Source: Shewanella sairae (GTDB taxonomy: Bacteria; Pseudomonadota; Gammaproteobacteria; Enterobacterales; Shewanellaceae). From it: a DNA stretch of 64,000 nucleotides. Under the pieces are notes generated by a model that saw only the letters and a list, made by a program, of their open reading frames with translations, had not been told where the DNA came from and made no database searches. The stretch is from assembly GCF_023283535.1 (NCBI RefSeq), contig NZ_JAKILT010000001.1, positions 124,001 through 188,000 of the forward strand. Reading direction: 5' to 3'. The translations under genes were made by a program, and so were the position numbers. How positions within the stretch are numbered: position 1 is the stretch's first letter; every line of letters begins with the position of its first letter. Positions 54,663-62,586 of this stretch are shown here, one piece after another.

Positions 54663-55529
54663 ATGAGCCAAGTATTAGATGATTTATTAGCGTTACTTTC
54701 TTTAGAGCAGATTGAAGAGGGGCTTTTTCGTGGTCAAAGCCAAGATCTTGGTTTTGGACATGTGTTTGGTGGCCAAGTGATGGGCCAAGCCCTGAGCGCT
54801 GCTAAGCAAACAGTGAGTCCTGATCGTAAAGTCCATTCATTGCATTCTTATTTTTTACGTGCCGGTGATGAAAAACTGCCGATTGTTTATGATGTTGAAA
54901 TCATGCGTGACGGCGGTAGTTTTAGTGCTCGTAGGGTTAAAGCTATTCAAAAAGGTCGACCTATTTTTTACATGACCTGTTCGTTCCAAATAGCTGAGGA
55001 AGGTTACGAACATCAAGCGGTAATGCCTGATGTACCTGGACCCGAGGGCCTGCTGAATCAACAGGAACTTGCGATGACACTAAGAGATAAAGTGCCATCG
55101 AGAGTACTTGAAAAGTTTATGGCTGATACGCCGATTGAAATGCGGTTGGTAAACCCAAGCGATCCTATCGCGCCTAGACCTAGTGAGCCAATAAGGCACG
55201 TGTGGATCCGTGCAAACGGCAAAGTACCTGAAAATTTATGTGTGCATGACTATTTGCTAGCTTATGCATCAGACTTTAACTTTTTGGTGACTGCTGCTCA
55301 GCCGCATGGGGTGTCATTTTTAACGCCGGGTATGCGTATGGCAACGATCGACCATGCTATGTGGTTCCACCGTCCGTTCGATTTTAGCCAGTGGCTGCTC
55401 TATAGCATTGAAAGCCCGAATGCCAGCGGTGGTCGAGGGTTTGTTAAAGGGCACTTTTTTAATCAACAAGGTGAATTGGTTGCATCGGCAACACAAGAAG
55501 GCCTTATTCGGATGACTAAGAAAGATTAA
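54663..55529 (+). CDS. tesB: Acyl-CoA thioesterase II
   Basis: 288 residues of the TesB double-hotdog family; hydrolyses medium- and long-chain acyl-CoA. Colinear with E. coli Tes[32 protein letters not shown], and the active-site Asp region [15 protein letters not shown] with Asp in TIDHAMWF. The final block [10 protein letters not shown] is typical. The preceding spacing of 150 bp suggests its own promoter. Confidence 0.94.
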   Translation: MSQVLDDLLALLSLEQIEEGLFRGQSQDLGFGHVFGGQVMGQALSAAKQTVSPDRKVHSLHSYFLRAGDEKLPIVYDVEIMRDGGSFSARRVKAIQKGRPIFYMTCSFQIAEEGYEHQAVMPDVPGPEGLLNQQELAMTLRDKVPSRVLEKFMADTPIEMRLVNPSDPIAPRPSEPIRHVWIRANGKVPENLCVHDYLLAYASDFNFLVTAAQPHGVSFLTPGMRMATIDHAMWFHRPFDFSQWLLYSIESPNASGGRGFVKGHFFNQQGELVASATQEGLIRMTKKD

Positions 55530-55567
55530 TCTCTCTTAGTTATATTGCTGAAATAGGATAGATATAA

Positions 55568-55966
55568 ATGATTTCATTGATGAAAAAAAGCATAGTGCTA
55601 CTATGTCTGCTGGTATTAACCGCTTGCGTGACTGTTGAGGAAAAGCCACCTATTGTTGTAAATGGCGCTGCCGGTTACTTAGAAAGGCTAGCCTTACCTC
55701 AAGGTAGTGCTATTACTATTGCGATTATCGACTTAGATACCCCCGGGGTGATCGTAGCGCAAAAGAGTTTTGATATTGTTAGAGCGCCGGTACCGTTTAA
55801 GTTCTTATTACCAGCGGATACCATTGATAGCAGTATCAATTATGGCGTAGTGGCGATGATTCAATATAATGGTAAGGTGATTTTTCAAACCTACGATCGC
55901 TTCCCTGTGATTAGTAATAACAAGTACACCACCGAAGTATTGATGAAAGCGGTTCCCGCGCCATAA
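55568..55966 (+). CDS. YbaY-family lipoprotein
   Basis: 132 residues with a lipobox (VLTAC) after a hydrophobic segment. The mature domain (ERLALPQGSAITIAIIDLDT, PVPFKFLLPAD, INYGVVAMIQYNGKVIF) is the YbaY/YscW-like beta-sandwich. Function unknown; the family occurs as periplasmic or outer-membrane lipoproteins. It follows tesB by 39 bp and is probably co-transcribed. A second family member lies at 60661. Confidence 0.82.
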   Translation: MISLMKKSIVLLCLLVLTACVTVEEKPPIVVNGAAGYLERLALPQGSAITIAIIDLDTPGVIVAQKSFDIVRAPVPFKFLLPADTIDSSINYGVVAMIQYNGKVIFQTYDRFPVISNNKYTTEVLMKAVPAP

Positions 55967-55984
55967 ATCATCGATAATAATAGA

Positions 55985-56006
55985 AGGAGCTTAGGCTCCT
56001 TTTTTA
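55985..56006 (+). terminator. Terminator after the first YbaY-type gene
   Basis: AGGAGC-TTAG-GCTCCT followed by six Ts, 19 bp past the stop. Confidence 0.85.
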
Positions 56007-56032
56007 TTGCCTTAAGGAAGCTTGTTATTAAC

Positions 56033-56626
56033 GTGGATACATATAATTTAAATGAGCTGAACTGCCAATTACAGATAACTAAGTGGTTGCTTGAAGATGA
56101 TTATCGGTTACAGGCGCTGTTGACTGCTGAGTCACTCAAACTTAACGATTGGATGCTCGCCGCTGGTTTCGTTCGAAACTTAGTTTGGGACAAGTTACAT
56201 TGCGTACAAACAAGGTTAAATGATATTGATCTTATCTATTTTGATGCAAAAGAGCTTTCGGTAGAGAAAGATAAAAGCATTGAGGCTGAACTTAGGCGCA
56301 TCGCACCTATGTATCCTTGGTCTGTTAAAAATCAAGCCAGAATGCATCTGCGTAATCACCATCAAGCTTATACCTCGTGTATTGATGCCATGAGTTATTG
56401 GCCTGAAAAACAAACTGCGGTCGGAGTGAGTTGTCAGCCAATGGCTTTTTCAGATTCAATACAGCAGATATCATTGAGGTTACACACTCCATTTAATTTA
56501 ACATGCTTGTTTGATCTGTCGTTGCAATACAATCCTAAAGCGCCTCTAGAAGTTTTCCTGCACCGAGTGAAAAATAAGCGGTGGTTGCAAAGCTACCCTA
56601 AGCTGCGAGATAATATCCTGTGGTGA
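56033..56626 (+). CDS. Nucleotidyltransferase-fold (DUF925-type) protein
   Basis: 197 residues starting at GTG. LAAGFVRNLVWDKLH and TRLNDIDLIYFDA match the NTP_transf_6 (PF06042) family: Gly-Phe-Val-Arg-Asn, then the Asp-Ile-Asp metal pair. SVKNQARMHLRN and SCIDAMSYWPEKQTAVGV follow as in the family. The substrate is unknown. It is cytoplasmic with no signal peptide. Confidence 0.82.
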   Translation: MDTYNLNELNCQLQITKWLLEDDYRLQALLTAESLKLNDWMLAAGFVRNLVWDKLHCVQTRLNDIDLIYFDAKELSVEKDKSIEAELRRIAPMYPWSVKNQARMHLRNHHQAYTSCIDAMSYWPEKQTAVGVSCQPMAFSDSIQQISLRLHTPFNLTCLFDLSLQYNPKAPLEVFLHRVKNKRWLQSYPKLRDNILW

Positions 56627-56760
56627 ACTTTTGAGCACGCCCACGGTGTGCAGGGCAACAGAGCATGAGAGCAAGTGACAATTAAGGCACTTTATTGCTC
56701 CATAAGCTCAAGCTATCAAAGGTTCTAAATTTACTCCTGCAGTTAATGGTGGCTTAATCG

Positions 56761-57507
56761 ATGGACTCTTATTTGGATGCGATTGAAGAGATTAAAGAAT
56801 TAGCTGATGCGGAGGAGATCCATCGGGTTGACGATGTGTCGATATATCTGGAGCGCTTTACTGAGCTAGATTTGATTGCTACCGGAATTTACGCCGAAGT
56901 GTATGAAGTGCCAGGAGAGCCTGACAAAGTTGTTAAGGTATGTAGTAGTAAAATTGATGGCTATTATCTGTTTGCTCGCTGGTGTATGCGCCCAGAAAAC
57001 CAAGACAACCCACATGTCCCTACTATTCATCGTGAAGATACCATAGAGCTAAGTAGTGGCAGGGTCGTGCGTTTTTATGTGATCGAGCGGCTTGATGACA
57101 TTAGCGATGACGGCACAGAGCCAACGCGTCCAAGCCATTTCCATGACGATGACTTTGGCAAGTTATGGGGCACATTACGTACCATGACGTTGCCGTTTGC
57201 CGACCCCAATAAGCCTTTTAATGATCAAGTGCAATCAGCCGATGAATTTGTTGAGCAGATCCAAGAGCCACGACCGCACTTCTATATGAGCTCAAACGAG
57301 CGTAAACCTGTAGTTATTGATGATGAAGTGATTGATGATCATGCAGCTTTGCTTAAAACCTTATTCGATGTATTGAGTTTTATCGATGACCACGGTGTGA
57401 TGGATCTGCACGGCGGTAACTATATGCTCCGCGGTGATACTATCGTTATTACCGATCCCATCTCGCACAAATACGCTAAAGAAGCACCATTAAACTTACC
57501 TAATTAG
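56761..57507 (+). CDS. Protein-kinase-like fold protein
   Basis: 248 residues, acidic. TGIYAEVYEVPGEPDKVVKV looks like a glycine-loop plus the beta-3 lysine of kinases. FYVIERLDDI could be the hinge. HGVMDLHGGNYMLRGDTIVI then TDP matches a catalytic loop (D...N) and a metal-binding Asp in a TDP version of DFG. Lysine, catalytic Asp, Asn and metal Asp all appear present, so it may be an active small kinase (inference). No known family named. It starts 135 bp after the DUF925 gene. Confidence 0.65.
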   Translation: MDSYLDAIEEIKELADAEEIHRVDDVSIYLERFTELDLIATGIYAEVYEVPGEPDKVVKVCSSKIDGYYLFARWCMRPENQDNPHVPTIHREDTIELSSGRVVRFYVIERLDDISDDGTEPTRPSHFHDDDFGKLWGTLRTMTLPFADPNKPFNDQVQSADEFVEQIQEPRPHFYMSSNERKPVVIDDEVIDDHAALLKTLFDVLSFIDDHGVMDLHGGNYMLRGDTIVITDPISHKYAKEAPLNLPN

Positions 57508-57653
57508 GCTCTGCTAATTCAATTGGTGGATCTGATTATTTAATAGCTACCGAAAGGCAATTTTACTTAAGTGCCTGCATTACTTGAATAATGTTTAAAG
57601 TTCTTTTCTAGTCATAAATGTTAGTATGGATTTTTTGATGAAAGGAATCACCA

Positions 57654-57830
57654 ATGAAAACAAAATTATTATCGAAAGCGAGCGACTATTTTATAGGGGC
57701 ATTTATGATGTCTTTAGGTCTAGTTTACAACTTGGTAGAGCAAGATATTTTTGGGAGCGTTGCTTTTTCAATATCGTTACTGATATTCGTCGTGGTTGCA
57801 TTGGTTAAGCTGCGTAAAACAAGCCTTTAA
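57654..57830 (+). CDS. 58-residue small membrane protein
   Basis: ATG 57654 to TAA 57828-57830, with AAAGGA upstream. MKTKLLSKASDYFIGAFMMS opens it, and two hydrophobic segments (FIGAFMMSLGLVY and SVAFSISLLIFVVVALV) predict two membrane helices. A basic tail (KLRKTSL) ends it. A longer frame on the same strand at 57626-57808 is the shadow. Unknown family. Confidence 0.65.
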   Translation: MKTKLLSKASDYFIGAFMMSLGLVYNLVEQDIFGSVAFSISLLIFVVVALVKLRKTSL

Positions 57831-57890
57831 AGACCGTTTGTTGAATAGTTGATAATTAAATATAGCTGAGCAAAACCGGAGAATTTAAGT

Positions 57891-58214
57891 TTGTTAAGTG
57901 CGATTGCATTTATTGCTTTGATCGTTTGTTATTTTAGTTTTGAAAGAAGCGATACACCAGTCCGTGAAGCGATTCTGGCTATGCTGCTTTATAGCGGATA
58001 CCTTATTGTGTATTTATTGGTCCCACCTTTTGCAAATGGTACTTCTACCCATATGGGTCAACTTTATGGCTTAGTGCCTATTGTTTCACTTGCTGCGATT
58101 TTATTCCCTTACTTTAATCATAAATCACCCGAAATCGTTACCAGAGTGCTTGGCTGGTTTGGCTTGACCATAGTTGCGTTTATATTATTGTGTTTTAAGC
58201 TTTTTGTTTGGTAA
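57891..58214 (+). CDS. Small integral membrane protein
   Basis: 107 residues starting at TTG with GGAG upstream. Three or four hydrophobic helices (LSAIAFIALIVCYFSF, AILAMLLYSGYLIVYLL, LYGLVPIVSLAAILFPYF, WFGLTIVAFILLCFKLFVW). No motif is recognised. It lies between two even smaller membrane frames and may form a unit with them. Confidence 0.65.
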   Translation: MLSAIAFIALIVCYFSFERSDTPVREAILAMLLYSGYLIVYLLVPPFANGTSTHMGQLYGLVPIVSLAAILFPYFNHKSPEIVTRVLGWFGLTIVAFILLCFKLFVW

Positions 58215-58351
58215 TAAGCACTTTAACGTGACGAAAGTTTGACAATTTAAAGCAGTCATTTAGCTGAAAAAATTCGCTGTAAATATGACCAGTTAGTAAA
58301 CCGAGTGCTAAGTTTTTATTTTGCGTTCGACATACCTAGAAGGAGTCGATT

Positions 58352-58459
58352 TTGGAACCACTAACATTTATAACTGTATCTATTGCGAGCTACCTTTTAT
58401 TAGGTGGTGTGATTACGTTTATTGGTTATAGACAATTAACGCTTAATAAACCTAAGTAA
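58352..58459 (+). CDS. 35-residue single-helix membrane protein
   Basis: TTG 58352 to TAA 58457-58459. AAGGAG lies seven bases upstream, the best ribosome site nearby. It reads MEPLTFITVSIASYLLLGGV and continues ITFIGYRQ, one membrane helix. Its small size left it out of usual gene lists, but start context and hydrophobicity support it. Confidence 0.55.
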   Translation: MEPLTFITVSIASYLLLGGVITFIGYRQLTLNKPK

Positions 58460-58882
58460 ATCTTGCTTGACCGATTAAAGTGCAACAATAACGGATTTGT
58501 TATGCTTTACCGTCCGGCGTATATCCTTTCTCCAAAGTGTATCCACTGCTAACTTCAATTTCTAAACTCATCTTCAATTCCCTCAGCAGACTTATGACCT
58601 TTGCAACTCAATAGCTGTTAATTATTTGTGAGCATAGTACATAGGCTTGGTGGGCGATTAAATGATCAAAGTGTACTTTGCTCACTAAAACTAAAGCTAC
58701 AACATCGATATATGTTTAGATTGTGTGATCTGGATCGGTAAAATATATATCTAAATGAGTAGCTGTTATGGTATTTGATTTTGATCAATTTTTTAATGGG
58801 GTAGATCTGTCAGGATGCTCGCAAATGTAAGGATATTGATAAAGAACGCGGTGTATCGTGTTGTAAATTATGGAGTATTATA
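58460..58882. other. ompW upstream region
   Basis: About 420 bp without a gene. The last 110 bp hold the perfect FNR site and, upstream at about 58731, TGTGATCTGGATCGG, which has a CRP-like left half. The rest shows nothing recognisable. Confidence 0.55.
58775..58788. promoter_or_regulatory. FNR/EtrA-type site upstream of ompW
   Basis: TTGATTTTGATCAA is a perfect match to the FNR consensus, 95 bp before the ompW start. ompW is an FNR target in E. coli. Confidence 0.85.
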
Positions 58883-59527
58883 ATGAGAAAAAGTATCGTT
58901 TCAAGTCTAGTTGCTACAGCGCTTTTAACTACAGGCTTCACATCTTCAGTACTTGCTCATCAAGCTGGTGATATTATCGTTCGTGTTGGTGCGGTAGTGG
59001 TTGCACCAAATGAATCTAGCCCAGTTGTTGCTGATGTCGCTGAGTTTAGTGTTGATGATAATACGCAGGTAGGTCTAAACTTTGGTTATATGATTACTGA
59101 TAATGTCGGTATTGAGTTATTAGCAGCAACACCATTTAGTCACGATGTTTCACTAGGTTCATTAGGTAAGATTGCTGAAACTAAGCACTTACCACCAACG
59201 CTAGTTGCTCAGTATTACTTTGGCGATGCAAACTCAAAACTACGTCCATACATTGGTGCCGGTGTTAACTTCACTAATTTTTACGACAATGAATTTACCA
59301 ACGATTTAGATGGTGCATTAACCGATTTGAGCATGTCTAATTCTTGGGGCTTGGCAGCGCAAGCGGGTATTGATTATCAGCTTAATGATAGCTGGCTAAT
59401 TAATGCATCGGTTTGGTATGCGCAAATCAGCACTGATGTTAAGTTTAACTTAGGTGATGCACCTCAGAAGGTTGAAACCGATATCGACCCATGGGTTTAT
59501 ATGGTAAGCGTTGGTTACACTTTCTAA
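58883..59527 (+). CDS. ompW: OmpW-family outer-membrane protein
   Basis: 214 residues: signal peptide (SLVATALLTTGFTSSVLAH), then an eight-strand barrel of the OmpW type. GDIIVRVGAVVVAPNE at the start, NVGIELLAATPFSHDV, LPPTLVAQYYFGD and LRPYIGAGVNFTNFYD are characteristic. It ends in Phe (VSVGYTF). Thought to pass small hydrophobic molecules and to be induced without oxygen. The FNR site upstream supports this. Confidence 0.93.
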   Translation: MRKSIVSSLVATALLTTGFTSSVLAHQAGDIIVRVGAVVVAPNESSPVVADVAEFSVDDNTQVGLNFGYMITDNVGIELLAATPFSHDVSLGSLGKIAETKHLPPTLVAQYYFGDANSKLRPYIGAGVNFTNFYDNEFTNDLDGALTDLSMSNSWGLAAQAGIDYQLNDSWLINASVWYAQISTDVKFNLGDAPQKVETDIDPWVYMVSVGYTF

Positions 59528-59557
59528 TTTACGCTTTGGACATAACCCCACCCATAG

Positions 59558-59581
59558 AAAAGGAGCCGAAAGGCTCCTTTT
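59558..59581. terminator. Bidirectional terminator between ompW and the SDR gene
   Basis: AAAAGGAGCC-GAAA-GGCTCCTTTT with a GAAA tetraloop and flanking T/A runs between convergent genes. Confidence 0.93.
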
Positions 59582-59604
59582 TAACGTTTAAAGCAGACAA
59601 ATCT

Positions 59605-60381
59605 TTATGATTTAGAGTCTTTTTTAGCGGCGCGTTCGGCCTTCTTCTGCTCTTTGGTTTTCCAATAGCGAGTATTGTAAACAAACTCAGGCAGAGCTTT
59701 AGTTAGCCAAGCGACTAGGCGCCAGCGTTTGGTTACATATGCTTTACGCTTACCGGCTTTCATTGCTTTAATCACTTGCTGAGCAACGACCGTAGGTGGC
59801 GACAACCATAAACGGTTCTGTTGCATTGCAGCTTTATCAAGCATACCGAGTTGAATATCGGTAATGGTAATAGGCAGCTTTAAGCGCTGCGCATGCATGC
59901 TTAAACCTTCAAGGTAATTTTGCGCAAAGGCTTTAGAGGCATGATAGGCGACACTTGGTCCGCCGCGCAGGCCTGCAATAGAGTTAATGGCAGCTAATTG
60001 GCCGTAACCTTGATCTCTAAATAACCTAAAGGCTGTATTGCATATGGCTGAAAAGCCCTGCACATTAACCGTAATGATATCTTGCTCTGGTTGCCATGGC
60101 AGTTCAGGATCGTAATGGGTTAAACCTGTATTCACTAATACAAGATGCGCGCCACCTAATGTTTGCCAAACGGCATTTAGGCTGGCAATCACAGCTTGAG
60201 GCTCATCAATTTGCAATGGAAAAACTTGCACCTTAGTGGGCAATGATTGACTAAACTCGATAAGAGATTGTGGATCTTGTGCTAACAGGGCCAGTTCAAC
60301 GCCTTCATCTGCAAGTTGTTTTGCAATTTCACGGCTAAGTAATGAGCTAGCGCCCACAATTATTGCAGTTGCTTGTGTCAT
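59605..60381 (-). CDS. Short-chain dehydrogenase/reductase
   Basis: 258 residues. The catalytic NSIAG...YHASK (Ser, Tyr, Lys) is intact, so it should be active. The cofactor loop is unusual: VGASSLLSREIAK replaces TGxxxGIG, with Leu-Ser where the second and third Gly normally lie. The C-terminus is Lys/Arg-rich (KTKEQKKAERAAKKD), suggesting a membrane- or nucleic acid-facing tail. Substrate unknown. Confidence 0.85.
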   Translation of the reverse strand: MTQATAIIVGASSLLSREIAKQLADEGVELALLAQDPQSLIEFSQSLPTKVQVFPLQIDEPQAVIASLNAVWQTLGGAHLVLVNTGLTHYDPELPWQPEQDIITVNVQGFSAICNTAFRLFRDQGYGQLAAINSIAGLRGGPSVAYHASKAFAQNYLEGLSMHAQRLKLPITITDIQLGMLDKAAMQQNRLWLSPPTVVAQQVIKAMKAGKRKAYVTKRWRLVAWLTKALPEFVYNTRYWKTKEQKKAERAAKKDSKS

Positions 60382-60660
60382 ATGGGTATTCGACTTCGAA
60401 TAGGTAACTTATCATAGAAAGATAAGTGTATTAGAACAAGATTAATTGTCTGTTGCTGTGACGCGGATAGTGAGAATGCATTTTACTACTTATGCTTTGG
60501 CCTGCAGATAAGCTTGTTTTAGCGAGGTTTATATCAACAAGCAAGTCGCTGTTGTAGGTCAATGTTAGTAGTATTAATTATTTGATAGTTAACTAATATA
60601 AAATTCAAGTTCAGACATATAGACTTCTAGAAGTCTTAATGTATTATTAGGAGCATAGAA
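60382..60660. other. Divergent promoter region of the SDR and ybaY-metA genes
   Basis: 279 bp. The only recognised element is the MetJ box array at 60613-60636, close to the plus-strand start. No other open frame or repeat was found. Confidence 0.55.
60613..60636 (+). promoter_or_regulatory. Tandem MetJ boxes
   Basis: Three adjoining 8-mers, AGACATAT, then AGACTTCT, then AGAAGTCT, match the met box AGACGTCT at six, seven and seven of eight positions. MetJ binds such tandem arrays with S-adenosylmethionine. They lie 25 bp before the lipoprotein gene and about 500 bp before metA. Confidence 0.85.
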
Positions 60661-61062
60661 ATGAAACAGTGGTTTAAGCCTTTATTACCGTTAGCGGTAG
60701 CAGCAAGTGTGTTGACGGGCTGTGCAACATCCAATGCCGTGGTGGAGATCCATGGCGAGGTTTGGTACAAGGAGCGCATGATGCTACCTGAAGATGCAGT
60801 GATTACAGTGCAAGTTCAGGATGTCTCATTGGCCGACGCACCCGCTGAAGTGATTGCTGAATTTGAACGTAATGATGTGAGTACGCCTGTACCGTTTCAG
60901 TTTTTAATCAATAGAGATCAATTTGAAGATGGCCATACCTACAACATAGGTGCGCGCATTACCCATAATGATCAATTGATGTTTATTAATACTCAAGCTT
61001 ACCGAATTGACTTGGACTCAGTAGAGCCTATGTCAGTTTTAGTGCAGAAAGTTGCGCGTTAA
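60661..61062 (+). CDS. YbaY-family lipoprotein upstream of metA
   Basis: 133 residues. Signal with lipobox (VLTGC), then the YbaY-type domain: EVWYKERMMLPEDAVITVQV, STPVPFQFLINRDQ, YNIGARITHNDQLMFI. A paralogue lies at 55568. AGGAG is six bases before the ATG. It is 71 bp before metA with no terminator between, so both probably share the MetJ-regulated transcript; why a lipoprotein would join the methionine regulon is not clear. Confidence 0.85.
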   Translation: MKQWFKPLLPLAVAASVLTGCATSNAVVEIHGEVWYKERMMLPEDAVITVQVQDVSLADAPAEVIAEFERNDVSTPVPFQFLINRDQFEDGHTYNIGARITHNDQLMFINTQAYRIDLDSVEPMSVLVQKVAR

Positions 61063-61133
61063 CTTAGTCGTAAATTGCTAATATCGGCGCGCTTCTTTTT
61101 GGTTGGTCACTCAAATTAGAAAAGAGGCGCGAT

Positions 61134-62072
61134 ATGCCGGTTAAAATTCCTGACAATCTTCCTGCGGCCGAAATCTTAGAGTCTGAAAACATCTTTGTGA
61201 TGTCAGAAACTCGAGCTGCAAATCAAGATATTCGTCCTATGAAGGTGTTAATACTCAATTTAATGCCCAATAAGATTGAAACCGAAACCCAACTATTGCG
61301 TCTTTTAGGTAATACCTCTCTGCAGGTTGACGTCGATCTACTGCGTATTCACGATAAAGAATCGAAGCATGTGTCTATTGATCATATGAATAACTTTTAT
61401 CGTGACTTTGAGCAGGTTCGGCAGAAAAATTACGATGGTTTGATTATTACTGGTGCACCTCTTGGTCAAGTCGAGTTTGACGATGTGTCTTATTGGGACC
61501 ATATTCGCGAGATTATAGACTGGTCGCAGCAGCATGTGACCTCGGTGCTTTTTCTATGTTGGGCAGCCCATGCCGCTTTGTATCATCTTTATGGCTTGAA
61601 CCGTAAACTCCTGAGTACTAAACGTTCCGGTGTTTTTGCACATAAGCGCACAACAGAGCACTACCCCTTGTTACGTGGGTTTGATGATGAGTTTTACGCG
61701 CCGCATTCTCGTTTTGCCGAGATGGACGTTGAGTTATTGCGAGCTCATCCTGAGTTGCAAGTATTAACCGAGTCAGACACCGCTGGCGCCTATATGGTGC
61801 TGAGTAAAAGTAATCGTAATTTGTTTGTGATGGGACACCCTGAGTATCAAAAGTCGACCTTAAAAGATGAATATTTACGGGATTTAGCTCAAGGGCTTAA
61901 CCCTGATATACCGCAAAACTACTTTACGGATAATGATCCTGATAAAGCCCCAATTGCCCGCTGGCATAGCCACGGTAGTTTGCTGGTCAGTAATTGGCTT
62001 AACTATTATGTTTATCAGTTAACGCCGTATAACCTTGATGACATGAGCGGTATTACGCCGTGGGAGTCGTAA
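61134..62072 (+). CDS. metA: Homoserine O-succinyltransferase
   Basis: 312 residues; first step of methionine synthesis, acylating homoserine with succinyl-CoA (or, in some members, acetyl-CoA). The nucleophile Cys142 is in [15 protein letters not shown], His235 and Glu237 in [29 protein letters not shown] is the classical start. MetJ boxes 500 bp upstream and the absence of an intervening terminator suggest repression by MetJ through the lipoprotein gene. Acyl donor cannot be read with certainty. Confidence 0.95.
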   Translation: MPVKIPDNLPAAEILESENIFVMSETRAANQDIRPMKVLILNLMPNKIETETQLLRLLGNTSLQVDVDLLRIHDKESKHVSIDHMNNFYRDFEQVRQKNYDGLIITGAPLGQVEFDDVSYWDHIREIIDWSQQHVTSVLFLCWAAHAALYHLYGLNRKLLSTKRSGVFAHKRTTEHYPLLRGFDDEFYAPHSRFAEMDVELLRAHPELQVLTESDTAGAYMVLSKSNRNLFVMGHPEYQKSTLKDEYLRDLAQGLNPDIPQNYFTDNDPDKAPIARWHSHGSLLVSNWLNYYVYQLTPYNLDDMSGITPWES

Positions 62073-62088
62073 AGGCTTTTGTAAATAC

Positions 62089-62119
62089 AACGCCGTAGTT
62101 TAACCAAGCTGCGGCGTTT
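62089..62119 (+). terminator. Terminator of metA
   Basis: AACGCCGTAG pairs with CTGCGGCGTT (one G-T) around ten bases and runs into Ts. Confidence 0.8.
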
Positions 62120-62418
62120 TTATATTCAATGAACCTTTAGCCACATTTGTTTGTTACAACAGCATTATCACTTAATCTAAATGTTCTTCAGTAGTCAGTT
62201 CGACTCAGTCTCACACATTTTCTGCTTAACTCTCTGTATTAACTATTTAAAAATGTTACTTATCGTTTAGTTAGGCGATATTTATCTCTTTAAAAGTATT
62301 GTGCTGAACAGCTCATCAGGCAGTGCAAACTATGCAGAAGCCTCTCTTCGCTAAGTGTAAATTCTATGTGACATCTGCGCCTTATACTTTGGTAGATCTT
62401 TGCACAATTAACTATTGC

Positions 62419-62434
62419 TTTACGTTCGCGTAAA
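62419..62434. promoter_or_regulatory. TTTACG-N4-CGTAAA operator, LiuR-like
   Basis: Perfect inverted hexamers 150 bp before the thiolase gene. The motif and the branched-chain degradation context fit the LiuR (MerR-type) regulator of Shewanella; the assignment is inference. Confidence 0.55.
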
Positions 62435-62586
62435 CGTCACAGTGTTAAATATTGAGCAAGATCACACTTTATATTAGCTAGGTAATAACCTCAGAATCGT
62501 GACTAAATGAAGCCGCTAAACCCTACAAATAGTGCAGCTTCGGATGAATTCTAATCAAGGTTAACTAGCATATTCACGGAGTAATT

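Larger units (their letters stand above)
62073..62586. other. metA-thiolase intergenic region
   Basis: 514 bp containing the metA terminator, the 62419 palindrome and an AGATCACACTTTA element at about 62459-62471 that also occurs before fadI. No gene is supported. Confidence 0.55.

Noticed and set aside
57626..57808. 60-codon frame overlapping the small membrane gene
   Set aside because: The neighbouring frame at 57654-57830 has the better ribosome site and two clear membrane helices.
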